Positions 8,510 to 16,494 of a stretch of 33,678 nt of DNA are shown one piece after another. The notes beneath the pieces are model-generated. The model had not been told where the DNA came from. It did no database searches and saw nothing but the letters and a program-made list of their open reading frames with translations. The translations under genes and the position numbers were made by a program. Each line of letters opens with the position of its first letter. Within the stretch, counting starts at the first letter, position 1. The DNA is from Crocinitomicaceae bacterium. Lineage in GTDB: Bacteria; Bacteroidota; Bacteroidia; Flavobacteriales_D; Crocinitomicaceae. Location of the stretch: assembly GCA_023268965.1 (NCBI GenBank), contig JALRJE010000072.1, forward strand, positions 1 through 33,678. The letters run 5' to 3'.

Positions 8510-8536
8510 AGAAGCAGTGCGCCAATGCGCTTTTTT

Positions 8537-8544
8537 CAAAATTA
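8537..8544 (-). promoter_or_regulatory. Bacteroidota -7 promoter motif (TAATTTTG) for the lipid kinase operon
   Basis: This exact TAnnTTTG match on the minus strand lies 27 bases before the chosen ATG at 8509, allowing a 5' leader of about 20 bases. It overlaps the alternative TTG at 8539 and so argues against that start. Confidence 0.5.
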
Positions 8545-8634
8545 AACAATTTTTAGCAATGCGCGTAAAAGTTTTATCTTCTTTCTGCTCCCAAATGTTT
8601 CAATTGCGGTATTTTTAACAACAAAAACCGCGCC

Positions 8635-9342
8635 ATGAAAAAAAAAGTCACCAAAAACCCAATAGAAGCAAACCGACAGCAACTGGTTGACATCCTCTTA
8701 CATAAATCTGCGCTCAAGCAAGATGTCGCCGATGATCTCGAAAGGGTATTTAGCGAACTACGCGCGCTGATCGACACTGAAATGGCAGCCCTCAAAGAGG
8801 TCATAACTGATGAGCGTGTGCGTTTGTGGGTTAAAGATAGGGGTGACCACGAGTTTCATGTTTTTATCGGCAGTGATGTGCTTGTATTTAATTTGCATCA
8901 TAATGTTTTTCGTCTGCCAGACAACAATCCTTTGTGGGGCACGGCATATTTCAAAGCCAACTCCAATAATGGTTATTTTGGCACCATCCATGTTTATAAT
9001 TTTTTGGCAGAATCCATGCAGCAAAATCGTCTTGACGATGTCGGAAATTTAATTGCCCGTATTTTTGTCAATCACGAACGTCATTTTTTCATTGAAGGAA
9101 AAGGGTCTTTGGGTGCAACTTTCAACGATCCTGAGCACATGTTGCTTTCCGAGCAGCTTTTACAATTAATTGCACAAATGGCCTTTGCTTATGCCTTGCA
9201 ATTTGACCTCTATATTCCACCATTTGAATACATGGATAATATCAGTGTAGGTCAGATATTTATGATGGGCGAACAATTAAAGCTAAAAACGGGAAAACGC
9301 TTGGGCTTCAAAATGAGTTCAGACCAGGCAGATTTTTCTTAA
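8635..9342 (+). CDS. Conserved protein of unknown function
   Basis: I do not recognise a named family in this 235-residue, probably cytoplasmic protein. It starts with a lysine-rich stretch (MKKKVTKNP) and continues with an amphipathic helical region (about 15-65). A predicted alpha/beta core follows, containing RLWVKDRGDHEFHVFIGSD and NNGYFGTIHVYNFLAE. A helical segment (about 165-190) and GQIFMMGEQLKLKTGKRLG near the C-terminus complete it. There is no signal peptide or membrane segment. It is transcribed divergently from the lipid kinase, with a 125-base intergenic region holding a near-consensus TATTTTTA at 8610-8617. Codon use matches its neighbours. Confidence 0.75.
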   Translation: MKKKVTKNPIEANRQQLVDILLHKSALKQDVADDLERVFSELRALIDTEMAALKEVITDERVRLWVKDRGDHEFHVFIGSDVLVFNLHHNVFRLPDNNPLWGTAYFKANSNNGYFGTIHVYNFLAESMQQNRLDDVGNLIARIFVNHERHFFIEGKGSLGATFNDPEHMLLSEQLLQLIAQMAFAYALQFDLYIPPFEYMDNISVGQIFMMGEQLKLKTGKRLGFKMSSDQADFS

Positions 9343-9359
9343 AAAAATGGGTGGCTCCC

Positions 9360-9389
9360 TTGCGCTTCAAGAAATTCCTAGTATATTTG
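9360..9389 (+). promoter_or_regulatory. Bacteroidota promoter for tRNA-Glu and rpsT (TTG-N19-TATATTTG)
   Basis: TTG at 9360-9362 is followed after exactly 19 bases by TATATTTG at 9382-9389, the canonical two-part Bacteroidota primary sigma promoter. Transcription should begin near 9396, some 24 bases before the mature tRNA. This is the best promoter match in the window. Confidence 0.75.
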
Positions 9390-9419
9390 CAATCCCAAAT
9401 TCTGGGGTTTTGACATTTT

Positions 9420-9491
9420 GGCCCATTCGTCTAGTGGTTAGGACGCAAGGTTTTCATCCTTGAAACAGGAGTTCGATTCTCCTATGGGCTG
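9420..9491 (+). tRNA. tRNA-Glu (anticodon TTC)
   Basis: The cloverleaf folds fully. The acceptor stem GGCCCAT pairs with ATGGGCT (9484-9490), with one G-T end pair. The D arm is GTC-loop-GAC with TAGTGGTTAG. The anticodon stem CAAGG/CCTTG encloses loop TTTTCAT, giving anticodon TTC. The T arm is AGGAG-TTCGATT-CTCCT. The discriminator is G, and the CCA end is not encoded. It lies 33 bases before rpsT, an arrangement common in Bacteroidota, and shares its promoter. Confidence 0.97.
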
Positions 9492-9524
9492 CATTTTTTA
9501 ACGAGATTATTAATAAAAACAGCT

Positions 9525-9776
9525 ATGGCAAACCATAAATCATCCATCAAGCGCATTCGTTCCAATGAAACTAAGCGCGTATTGAATAAATACCAGCACA
9601 AAACCACACGTAATGCAATGCGTAAATTGCGTGCAACCAAAGACCGCAAAGAAGCCGAAGGTTTGTTTCCTGCTGTTGTTGCTATGTTAGACAAACTAGC
9701 TAAACGCAACATCATTCACAAGAACAAAGCAGCAAATTTGAAATCCGGCTTGCAGTTGCGAATCAACGCACTATAA
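9525..9776 (+). CDS. rpsT: 30S ribosomal protein S20
   Basis: S20 binds 16S rRNA early in assembly of the small subunit. The 83-residue, strongly basic, all-helical protein starts [18 protein letters not shown]. It carries the conserved [16 protein letters not shown] and the C-terminal helix ending [19 protein letters not shown]. It follows tRNA-Glu without its own evident promoter and is closed by a rho-independent terminator at 9801-9833, so tRNA and S20 form one unit whose transcript must be processed. Confidence 0.98.
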   Translation: MANHKSSIKRIRSNETKRVLNKYQHKTTRNAMRKLRATKDRKEAEGLFPAVVAMLDKLAKRNIIHKNKAANLKSGLQLRINAL

Positions 9777-9800
9777 GTTTATCGCTTTATCGAATGCTTA

Positions 9801-9833
9801 GGGCTACCTCAATGGGGTGGCCCTTCTTTTTTT
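9801..9833 (+). terminator. Rho-independent terminator after rpsT
   Basis: GGGCTACC pairs with GGTGGCCC over eight base pairs (one G-T) around a seven-base loop, followed by TTCTTTTTTT. It is the only strong intrinsic terminator I find in the window and separates rpsT from the porin gene. Confidence 0.9.
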
Positions 9834-9835
9834 AG

Positions 9836-9843
9836 TAAGTTTG
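9836..9843 (+). promoter_or_regulatory. Bacteroidota -7 promoter motif (TAAGTTTG) for the porin gene
   Basis: This exact TAnnTTTG match lies 4 bases before the porin ATG and directly downstream of the rpsT terminator. Transcription would start at or within the initiation codon, implying a leaderless mRNA. Confidence 0.55.
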
Positions 9844-9847
9844 CAAC

Positions 9848-11587
9848 ATGCGCTTGACTTTACCGCTATTCATTACCTGTTGCCTTGCCTTCAGTGCTCG
9901 GTCTCAACTTCTGGTTGCACCCGATACACTGCGCGCTCATGAACGCGTATTGGGTACTGCAGACTCTTTATTGCAATTCATGGAAGGATTCTCCTCTCCT
10001 TTTTTTATTGGTACCGGGCAATCAAGCCCCGATCTCTGGACTATTTTCAAACCGGGAATTGCACCACTTTCACCAACGGTTCTTCGCGAGCGAAGACTCG
10101 TTTTTAGCGCCTTGCCACATTTGGGTTTTGCTTACGGTTTTGGCGCACAAGGTTCGCAGCGCTTGCGCTTAGACTACGAGCAACAATTTGCAAAACATAC
10201 ACTCTTAAACCTGCGCTATGACCGTCACCAACAAACAGGCTTTTTAAGAGCGAGTGATTTGCGCTTTAGTGCGCTAGACTTGCAAGTCGTTCACTTTGCT
10301 AAACGCTATCAGTTGGGCGCTACATTTGCAAATGTCAGCCATGACCGGCAGTGGTCTAGTGGACTAGCTAGTTGGTCTCAGGTTGGAATTTTTTCTTCAG
10401 AACTTCTCCCAGTTGTCAAGACCAATGCCTATAGTTTTCAGAATGGATACCGTGCTAAAATAGAGGCCGCCTACTTTTTAAATGCAGACAGTATTGCTGG
10501 ATTGCGACTCATCACCAAGCATTCCTACCATAGTCAAATCCGTCGTTATGAAGAAACAGATTCTCTGGAACTATTTTACACCCAACTTAATTTCAGTCCT
10601 GACTCCTGTCGAGATGTTTTTGCCACCCAAATCTGGGACCATCAATTGGGTTTAGCGTATGTTCAAAATAGGCTATTTTTAAGCTCAGCCTTGGCTTTTC
10701 GAAGGCTTTCTTGGCAAGACACCCAATTGCGTTACGACACGACAGAATTAAACGTTGTGAATACGCTACAGTATCAATTCAATAAAAGTTATTTGAATCA
10801 CCACAGCACACTTAATTTCTACGGTGCAGGCAATGGTATCAACACTGATACACGTTTAATGACGGAATTGCCTTTCGGTATTTTACACGTTCAGCATCTT
10901 TTCTTGCGCGGATGGCCTGAACTTCTGCAGCGTACTTATTTGAGTAATCTTACGAGTTATCAAGTTGATCAACCTCAATTACAACAAAGTATGTTAATTG
11001 CCACGAATTTGGCAATACCTATTGGTTCATTTAAGAGTAATTATGCGCTGTCTTTGATGCGCAATAAACAAGTCTACCGTTTTAATAGCCAAGAGATGGA
11101 TTGGCAGCTAACTGGGCCCCAGAGCGCAGTGCAAATTGGCTTAGGCCTAGCCTATGAAAGTAAATCTTTGGAAATTTCAACTCAAACGACTTACATTGGC
11201 TGGCAATTAGCTGATCAGCATGTACTACCGCCTTTGACCTCAGATTTGCGTTTGCAGTGGAAGGGTGGAGTTTTCAAGAATAAACAACTCAAACTACTTG
11301 CTGCTGCAACAGTTCAGGCAATGTATGGGGGTACTTTCAGCCGAATGGCCTATTTACCATTTTTAGAAACCATAGATTGGCAATACTACCAAAGTGCTAC
11401 AACGGATTTGCTTCATCGAATTGTGAATGCAAAAATAGATATTGTATTAGAAGTGAAGACCTTCAGATTTTTTGTGCAGGCAAATAACTTACTTGGATTT
11501 ATAGACCCGACGGCAAGTTTGTATAAAGGTATTCCGTATCCAACCACACAAATTAGGTTAGGCCTTACCTGGGATTTCTGGAATTAA
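9848..11587 (+). CDS. Putative outer-membrane porin (Porin_10-like)
   Basis: This 579-residue exported protein starts with a signal peptide (MRLTLPLFITCCLAFSARSQ). The rest is rich in alternating polar/aromatic beta strands, such as HTLLNLRYDRHQQTGFLRAS and YQLGATFANVSHD. It ends in a terminal aromatic strand finishing LTWDFWN, typical of an outer-membrane beta barrel. Length, early FFIGTGQSSPD segment and strand pattern resemble the Bacteroidota putative porin family PF14121. Transported solute is unknown. It appears monocistronic: a terminator stands upstream and the convergent sucD lies 7 bases downstream. Confidence 0.8.
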   Translation: MRLTLPLFITCCLAFSARSQLLVAPDTLRAHERVLGTADSLLQFMEGFSSPFFIGTGQSSPDLWTIFKPGIAPLSPTVLRERRLVFSALPHLGFAYGFGAQGSQRLRLDYEQQFAKHTLLNLRYDRHQQTGFLRASDLRFSALDLQVVHFAKRYQLGATFANVSHDRQWSSGLASWSQVGIFSSELLPVVKTNAYSFQNGYRAKIEAAYFLNADSIAGLRLITKHSYHSQIRRYEETDSLELFYTQLNFSPDSCRDVFATQIWDHQLGLAYVQNRLFLSSALAFRRLSWQDTQLRYDTTELNVVNTLQYQFNKSYLNHHSTLNFYGAGNGINTDTRLMTELPFGILHVQHLFLRGWPELLQRTYLSNLTSYQVDQPQLQQSMLIATNLAIPIGSFKSNYALSLMRNKQVYRFNSQEMDWQLTGPQSAVQIGLGLAYESKSLEISTQTTYIGWQLADQHVLPPLTSDLRLQWKGGVFKNKQLKLLAAATVQAMYGGTFSRMAYLPFLETIDWQYYQSATTDLLHRIVNAKIDIVLEVKTFRFFVQANNLLGFIDPTASLYKGIPYPTTQIRLGLTWDFWN

Positions 11588-11593
11588 TTTTGC

Positions 11594-12466
11594 TTACAGG
11601 GCAAGTACTTCAGCCATTTTTGACCCGATTTGCGCAGGAGAGTCAACCACGTGGATACCACATTCGCGCATAATACGTTTTTTGGCCTCTGCAGTGTCAT
11701 CTGCACCGCCAACAATTGCTCCGGCGTGTCCCATTGTGCGTCCTTTTGGAGCGGTTTCTCCGGCAATAAAACCAACCACTGGTTTGGTTCCATTTTCTTT
11801 GATCCAACGTGCTGCAATTGCTTCAAGGTTGCCGCCAATTTCTCCAATCATGACGATTCCTTCAGTTTCAGGGTCATTCATGAGGAGTTCTACAGCCTCT
11901 CGGGTTGTGGTACCAATGATTGGGTCTCCACCAATACCGATAGCAGTGGTAATACCCATTCCTGCTTTGGCAACTTGGTCAGCAGCCTCGTAGGTCAATG
12001 TTCCTGATTTTGACACAATACCGATCTTTCCTTTTTTAAACACGAAGCCTGGCATGATGCCTACTTTGGCTTCGCCGGCAGTAATTACACCCGGACAGTT
12101 TGGCCCTATTAAACGGGTATCAAAGGCTTTGATGTATTCTTTGGCCTTGACCATGTCATTCACAGGAATACCTTCGGTAATACAAACAATCACTTTAATA
12201 CCAGCTTGGGCCGCTTCCATAATGGCATCGGCTGCAAAGGCAGGTGGAACAAAAATGATGGAGGTATCTGCGCCTGTTTGAGTAACTGCGTCTGCAACGG
12301 TATTAAAAACGGGTCTTTCTAAGTGCGTAGATCCGCCTTTTCCAGGCGTGACGCCACCAACTAGATTGGTGCCAAATTCGATCATTTGACTGGCATGAAA
12401 GGTGCCTTCGCTGCCAGTGAAACCTTGTACTATTACTTTGGAGTTTTTATTGACCAATACGCTCAT
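11594..12466 (-). CDS. sucD: Succinate-CoA ligase subunit alpha
   Basis: SucD binds CoA and carries the phosphohistidine in the TCA-cycle step from succinyl-CoA to succinate with nucleotide triphosphate formation. The 290 residues fit the family. The Rossmann CoA-binding start ([15 protein letters not shown]), [17 protein letters not shown] and the active-site GHAGAIVGG with His near 247 are all present. The beta subunit gene sucC is not adjacent, which is usual in Bacteroidota. A TATTTTTG motif at 12489-12496 gives it a promoter of its own inside the gap after the FKBP lipoprotein gene. Confidence 0.97.
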   Translation of the reverse strand: MSVLVNKNSKVIVQGFTGSEGTFHASQMIEFGTNLVGGVTPGKGGSTHLERPVFNTVADAVTQTGADTSIIFVPPAFAADAIMEAAQAGIKVIVCITEGIPVNDMVKAKEYIKAFDTRLIGPNCPGVITAGEAKVGIMPGFVFKKGKIGIVSKSGTLTYEAADQVAKAGMGITTAIGIGGDPIIGTTTREAVELLMNDPETEGIVMIGEIGGNLEAIAARWIKENGTKPVVGFIAGETAPKGRTMGHAGAIVGGADDTAEAKKRIMRECGIHVVDSPAQIGSKMAEVLAL

Positions 12467-12488
12467 AATATCTTCTTTTTTTGCGTGT

Positions 12489-12496
12489 CAAAAATA
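12489..12496 (-). promoter_or_regulatory. Bacteroidota -7 promoter motif (TATTTTTG) for sucD
   Basis: This exact TAnnTTTG match on the minus strand lies 22 bases before the sucD ATG. A TTG at 12513-12515 sits 16 bases further upstream, slightly short of the usual 17-23 spacing. Confidence 0.5.
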
Positions 12497-12501
12497 AGCA
12501 T

Positions 12502-12945
12502 TTATTTGGCAGCAACTACCTTCATTTTAAAATATAGGATTTTATCTTTTCCAATTTGATCTGTTCCACTCTGACCATATCCAAGTTGCGGAGGAATCAT
12601 ACATTTCAAGTGACTCCCTACCGGCAGACCAAAAAGGGCTTCTTGCCAACCTTTTATAAGACCGGCGAGTGGAAGCCCAATGGGTTGATCTTGGACTTCA
12701 ATAATTTTGCCCGACAATAATTTGAGGGAGTAACTTACCCAAACGCTATCTTGTATTTGAATGTTGCGGCCTGCACCAAGGGAGTCTATTTTTAAATACA
12801 AGCCACTACCGGTAGGTTTCAGGCCCAAATTGTATTTTTTGTTGTAGGCCTTTATCTGTTTTTCAAATGCCGAGCGTTCCGTTTTTGAATAGCCACAAGA
12901 GCTCATTAAGCAAATAACGCTTAATATCAAGAAAAAGGACTTCAT
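12502..12945 (-). CDS. FKBP-type prolyl isomerase lipoprotein
   Basis: This 147-residue lipoprotein has signal sequence MKSFFLILSVICLMSSC, with lipobox Leu-Met-Ser-Ser-Cys, so it should be anchored in the envelope. One FKBP domain covers about 45-145: VWVSYSLKLLSGKIIEV replaces the usual VHYTG strand, then LIKGWQEALFGLPVGS and MIPPQLGYGQSG. The YTG-to-SLK change and the absence of the FDSS acid suggest weakened or altered isomerase activity; this is inference. It is a compact relative of gliding-motility GldI-like FKBPs, but I cannot confirm that role. The ATG overlaps the upstream methyltransferase stop (ATGA). Confidence 0.88.
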   Translation of the reverse strand: MKSFFLILSVICLMSSCGYSKTERSAFEKQIKAYNKKYNLGLKPTGSGLYLKIDSLGAGRNIQIQDSVWVSYSLKLLSGKIIEVQDQPIGLPLAGLIKGWQEALFGLPVGSHLKCMIPPQLGYGQSGTDQIGKDKILYFKMKVVAAK

Positions 12946-13667
12946 ATTTTTTCCAAAACAGCTAAATAATTTTCTTCAATAGTGTAGGCACGTCGACATT
13001 TAAAGCCGCAGGCCGTTGCATGCTCGTGAAGGGTGTCGTAATCGACATACAACCAGTCGAAAGTAGGGCCACTGATTTTTTTGTAGTGCATTTGAAATTG
13101 AAAGTTTCCGTAATAGGCTGAATTTAAATCTAACCAATAACCTCCGTCTTCGTCTTCATAGAGGTATTTTACATCTGTGGAGTCAGCTACAAATCGACCT
13201 CCAGGTAGAAGAAGCGCATGAATTTTTTTTAAAAAAACAGGTAGGTTTTCTAAATTTTGAGCTAATCCTAGACCATTCATAAGAGACAAAATAGTGTCGT
13301 ATTGGATTTGTGGCTTGAGCGCATAGAAATCGATCTGTTCGGCACTAATTCCATTGAGTTTCATGTATGCAACTGCACCTGCTGACGTATCAATAGCATT
13401 TACACGTTGGCCGCGGTCTTGCAGGGCAAGGGCATGCACACCAGCTCCTGCACCGATATCCAATACATGTCCCTTACATTGGTCTAGTGCCATTAGTTCG
13501 AGTTCGGGCATTTGTTCTTCCTTGCGAAAAAGTACTTCGATAGGAATGATGTCGTCATCGCAAAGATCCGAACTGACAATGATGTCAAAAGGTTTTTTCG
13601 ACTGCGCGTAGTCTAGTATGGCCTGACCAATTGGATCGCCATTTTCGATAGGTTGATTAGTATTCAT
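12942..13667 (-). CDS. Class I SAM-dependent methyltransferase
   Basis: The Rossmann-like methyltransferase motif I is clear as VLDIGAGAGVHALALQDRG (about 88-106 of 241). An acidic post-I position follows (VNAIDTS), then ILSLMNGLGLA and LLPGGRFVADSTDV as motifs IV and V. The substrate is unknown. The start is placed at 13667 (MNTNQPIENGDPIG); longer in-frame options read through the tail of the preceding gene and give unlikely low-complexity Thr/Ser sequence. It overlaps the preceding gene by 11 bases and the FKBP lipoprotein by 4. Confidence 0.88.
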   Translation of the reverse strand: MNTNQPIENGDPIGQAILDYAQSKKPFDIIVSSDLCDDDIIPIEVLFRKEEQMPELELMALDQCKGHVLDIGAGAGVHALALQDRGQRVNAIDTSAGAVAYMKLNGISAEQIDFYALKPQIQYDTILSLMNGLGLAQNLENLPVFLKKIHALLLPGGRFVADSTDVKYLYEDEDGGYWLDLNSAYYGNFQFQMHYKKISGPTFDWLYVDYDTLHEHATACGFKCRRAYTIEENYLAVLEKI

Positions 13668-14220
13668 ATTCGCTGTAATCGTTGAGGTCGTCGTCGGCAT
13701 AGTCGTCGTCAAAATCTTGAAAACCGAATTCGTCCTCTTCTTCATCGGTATCGGCCAATTGGCTTTCGGGTCCAAATAAATTTTCATCGAGCATTGACTT
13801 GGTGCTTTCTTGAGGTGCTTTACCTATTGCAAAGGCCAAAATAGGAGCTTCTGGTGTGTCCTTTTCGTAGGCAATGAGCTCGATTAGAAAAATCCACATG
13901 CGCATAAAATCATAGACAAGAATGTAGCGTTGGTCAGGTTCAGTTAAAAAATCTTGAATACGGGCCTGTTTCATCACCGACGCAGGTTCATCTATGGCGT
14001 CGTCGTCGTAAGACATATCGATAAGAGAAAGCTCATGACCTTTGTCCCAGTTGTCGTTGGAGACGTAAAAACTTGCCATTTGGTCACCATTAAATCCGAA
14101 TGCCGACATGATGGCATGGTAAAAGGTTTCAAAATCAGCTTCATTTGAAATGATGATATCTCGAAAGACTTCTTCGTTTTTGTCGCTGTCGAGTAATACG
14201 CGAAATTTTAAACCAGGCAT
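13657..14220 (-). CDS. pRiA4b ORF-3-like protein ('IS1096 passenger TnpR' family)
   Basis: This 187-residue cytoplasmic protein opens MPGLKFRVLLDSDKNEEVFR and continues with FETFYHAIMSAFGF and MASFYVSNDNWDKGHELSL. These are hallmarks of the plasmid pRiA4b ORF-3 family, often mislabelled as an IS1096 passenger resolvase. No inverted repeats or transposase are nearby, so it is a resident chromosomal gene. The C-terminal ~45 residues are extremely acidic and end in DYSEYEY. The start at 14220 matches the family N-terminus; longer reading toward 14274 overlaps the CCA enzyme gene. Function is unknown. Confidence 0.82.
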   Translation of the reverse strand: MPGLKFRVLLDSDKNEEVFRDIIISNEADFETFYHAIMSAFGFNGDQMASFYVSNDNWDKGHELSLIDMSYDDDAIDEPASVMKQARIQDFLTEPDQRYILVYDFMRMWIFLIELIAYEKDTPEAPILAFAIGKAPQESTKSMLDENLFGPESQLADTDEEEDEFGFQDFDDDYADDDLNDYSEYEY

Positions 14221-14248
14221 GAGTTTGGATTTCCGATAAAGATAAGTA

Positions 14249-15685
14249 TTATTCAGGCTTTGTTGTTGCGTCAATGGCTTTTAAACCAAGTTCTGCACCA
14301 AAACGCAGCATTTCGGCATATGCTTCCTGAAAATCATTGGCAATTTGCCCCTCTAAAATGGCATCTTTAATGTGTGTTTTGATGGTGCCGATTGCCGAAC
14401 ATGGGCCAATTTGAAAAGTGTCCATGATCAATTGTCCAGTCACTGGAGGCTGAAAATTACGGACCCGGTCTTTTTCTTCGACAATTTTGAGTTTTTCGGA
14501 AACAAGTTCAAAATTTTGTCTGTAGCGCTTTACTTTGAATTCATTTTTACTCGTAATATCTGCATTGCAGAGTAACATGAGGTCTTCGATGTCGTCACCG
14601 GCTTCATTTAAAAGTCTTCGAATGGCGGCGTCGGTAACGGATCCTTTAACCAAAGCAATAGGGCGCAAATGCAATTTTACTAACTTTTGAACATATTTCA
14701 TTTGTTGATCGAGCGGTAGGCGCAAGCGCTTGAATAACTTTGGTACCATTTTGGAACCGAGTTCTTCATGGCCGTGGAAGGTCCAGCCCACTTCCGGATC
14801 AAAGCGCTTGGTGGGTGCTTTTGCAATATCGTGCAGAATTGCAGCCCAGCGCAACCATAAATTGTTGGTATGCTGCGCAACATTATCGAGTACCTCTAGC
14901 GTATGTAAAAAGTTATCTTTGTGCGCTTTTCCGTCGCGCGTTTCTATACCTTGCAGTGCCAATAATTCTTCAAAAAAATAGGCTAACATTCCAGTTGCTT
15001 GCATTAATTTAAAGCCTCTAGAAGGTTGCCTTGTCAGGATGATTTTATTGATTTCATCGGTGATGCGCTCTTGGGATAGAATTTCTAGTCTTTGGGCATT
15101 GGCTTTCATCGCTTCTAAGCAAGTTGCCGTAATTTGAAAGTCTAAACGTGTCGCAAAGCGAATAGCTCTTAGCATTCTAAGTGGATCGTCACTAAATGTA
15201 ATATGTGGGTCAAGCGGCGTTCGAATAATACCTGCTTCTAGGTCTGCTTGCCCATTGAAGGGATCTATTAGTTGGCCTAAGGTTTCTTGCCTCAGGCTTA
15301 TTGCCATGGTGTTAATAGTAAAATCTCTTCTGTTTTGGTCGTCTTGGAGAGAGCCAGCTGCGGTTGTTGGTTTGCGTGATTGCGGACTGTAAGATTCTTT
15401 TCTTGCACCAACAAATTCGATGTCGAGGTCTTTGTATTTGAAATGCGCAGTGCCAAAGTTTTTAAAAATATTGACTTTTTTTACCTTTAAGAGTGCTGCG
15501 CTTGCTTTTGCGAGTGCGGGTCCATCGCCGAGTACTAAAATATCGATATCCTTACTAGGTTGATCCATCAGCAGGTCGCGAACCCAACCACCAATGACAT
15601 AAACGTCTAGCTGTTGCGCGGTTGCGTATTGGGTTAAGACCTTAAATACGGGGTGTTTGAGTTGACTAGCGTAAGAAACATCCAT
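14249..15685 (-). CDS. cca: CCA tRNA nucleotidyltransferase with HD domain
   Basis: This enzyme adds or repairs the CCA 3' end of tRNAs, which fits the window's tRNA-Glu lacking an encoded CCA. In 478 residues the class II nucleotidyltransferase core shows VIGGWVRDLL, the DID metal site in SKDIDILVLGDG, and RRDFTINTMAISL. It also has the tRNA-binding DDPLRMLRAIRFATRL. An HD domain follows (about 255-400; AAILHDIAKAPTKRF, FHGHEELG). I choose ATG 15685: a TTG nine bases upstream overlaps the promoter motif. Downstream genes follow closely. Confidence 0.95.
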   Translation of the reverse strand: MDVSYASQLKHPVFKVLTQYATAQQLDVYVIGGWVRDLLMDQPSKDIDILVLGDGPALAKASAALLKVKKVNIFKNFGTAHFKYKDLDIEFVGARKESYSPQSRKPTTAAGSLQDDQNRRDFTINTMAISLRQETLGQLIDPFNGQADLEAGIIRTPLDPHITFSDDPLRMLRAIRFATRLDFQITATCLEAMKANAQRLEILSQERITDEINKIILTRQPSRGFKLMQATGMLAYFFEELLALQGIETRDGKAHKDNFLHTLEVLDNVAQHTNNLWLRWAAILHDIAKAPTKRFDPEVGWTFHGHEELGSKMVPKLFKRLRLPLDQQMKYVQKLVKLHLRPIALVKGSVTDAAIRRLLNEAGDDIEDLMLLCNADITSKNEFKVKRYRQNFELVSEKLKIVEEKDRVRNFQPPVTGQLIMDTFQIGPCSAIGTIKTHIKDAILEGQIANDFQEAYAEMLRFGAELGLKAIDATTKPE

Positions 15686-15691
15686 GTCGTG

Positions 15692-15699
15692 CAAAGTTA
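15692..15699 (-). promoter_or_regulatory. Bacteroidota -7 promoter motif (TAACTTTG) for the cca operon
   Basis: This exact TAnnTTTG match on the minus strand lies 6 bases before the chosen cca ATG at 15685, again implying a nearly leaderless mRNA and supporting that start. Confidence 0.55.
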
Positions 15700-15732
15700 A
15701 GCGTAATCGCTGAATTGTGCACCTGACAGTTC

Positions 15733-16335
15733 TTAGAAATCGTCTTCGTCTTCGTCTTCGTCAAGGAAATCGTCTTCGTCTGGCTTTTTGTAATTGAGCA
15801 AATCATCGTCTAGGTCGTCTTCGTCTTCGTCAAAAAACCGCGGATTTTTGCCGCTTTTTTTATAGGCATCCATTTTTGGTTTTTTCGTGCGATTGTCTTC
15901 TTCGACTTTGCGCTCTTTGTCTTTGGTTTTTTTGCGCGGCTCTACTTTCGGCAAAATAAATGAAGATACGGGGCTACTGTAGTCTCCGTCTAATGCACGC
16001 ACATCTGTACGTGGCGCTACTGCATCAGTACTTCGTGTTGGAGCATTTTCTCTTGGTGGGTAAGAGGGTCTTGGATTTGGTCGGTTGTCTGTGCGCTGCT
16101 CCGCTTCTTTTACTGCGAGTGCACGACCGTTAATGATGTGACCGTCCAGTGCTTGAATGGCACGTTGGGCCTCTGAACTATCCGCCATTTCAACAAAGGC
16201 GAATCCGCGTGGTTTACCTGTTTCACGGTCGGTAGCTACAGTGGCTTTGAGTACCGTACCGTAGTTTTCAAAAAGTTGGCGCAACTCCTGATTGCTGACA
16301 CCAAAATCAAGTTTGGCAACAAAAATACTTATCAT
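15733..16335 (-). CDS. RRM RNA-binding protein with charged, acidic C-terminal tail
   Basis: A single RNA recognition motif occupies about residues 1-78: RNP2-like ISIFVAKLDF and RNP1-like KPRGFAFVEM, with family-typical FENYGTVLKATVATDRETG between. The remaining ~120 residues are low complexity. They form a proline/arginine-rich linker, a Lys/Glu-rich block (PRKKTKDKERKVEEDNRTKK) and a Asp/Glu tail ending DEDEDEDDF, and are presumably disordered. Bacteroidota RRM proteins are known to bind RNA broadly. The tail is encoded by TCGTCT-type hexanucleotide repeats (15740-15762). The gene is separated from cca by a promoter and is divergent from the small gene at 16495. Confidence 0.92.
   Translation of the reverse strand: MISIFVAKLDFGVSNQELRQLFENYGTVLKATVATDRETGKPRGFAFVEMADSSEAQRAIQALDGHIINGRALAVKEAEQRTDNRPNPRPSYPPRENAPTRSTDAVAPRTDVRALDGDYSSPVSSFILPKVEPRKKTKDKERKVEEDNRTKKPKMDAYKKSGKNPRFFDEDEDDLDDDLLNYKKPDEDDFLDEDEDEDDF
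15740..15762. repeat. Hexanucleotide tandem repeat (TCGTCT)
   Basis: Almost four copies of TCGTCT stand in tandem inside the RRM gene, encoding alternating Asp and Glu. A shorter related run lies at 15815-15830. Slippage by whole units would change tail length without breaking the frame. Confidence 0.8.
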
Positions 16336-16482
16336 AATTTAAGATAAACAACACAGATTTAGGTAAATACTTTATGTTCTTGCTTCGAAATTAGAATAAA
16401 AATGAAAAACTGCCTACTTTTTCAAAAAAAATATTCTAATCAATCGATTTCTATCATTCTCTAAGGCTTAGTAGAAAAGAAT

Positions 16483-16490
16483 TATATTTG
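16483..16490 (+). promoter_or_regulatory. Bacteroidota -7 promoter motif (TATATTTG) for the 16495 operon
   Basis: This exact TAnnTTTG match lies 4 bases before ATG 16495 at the end of the largest intergenic gap. The rest of that gap (16336-16482) is AT-rich; I see no RNA gene or strong hairpin in it. Confidence 0.55.
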
Positions 16491-16494
16491 TAAA

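Noticed and set aside
8519-8536. GCGC-CAAT-GCGC hairpin followed by TTTTTT as a + strand terminator
   Set aside because: The stem is only four pairs and no + strand gene ends upstream; it lies in the leader of the minus-strand lipid kinase gene.
11630-12007. Open frames antisense to sucD
   Set aside because: They mirror a fully conserved sucD and have unnatural Cys/Ser/Phe-rich composition.
13657-14220. Insertion sequence suggested by the family name 'IS1096 passenger'
   Set aside because: No transposase, inverted repeats or target duplication are visible; the name is historical.
16336-16494. Non-coding RNA or riboswitch in the largest gap
   Set aside because: AT-rich sequence with no strong helices or conserved riboswitch core visible; only the promoter element at its end is supported.
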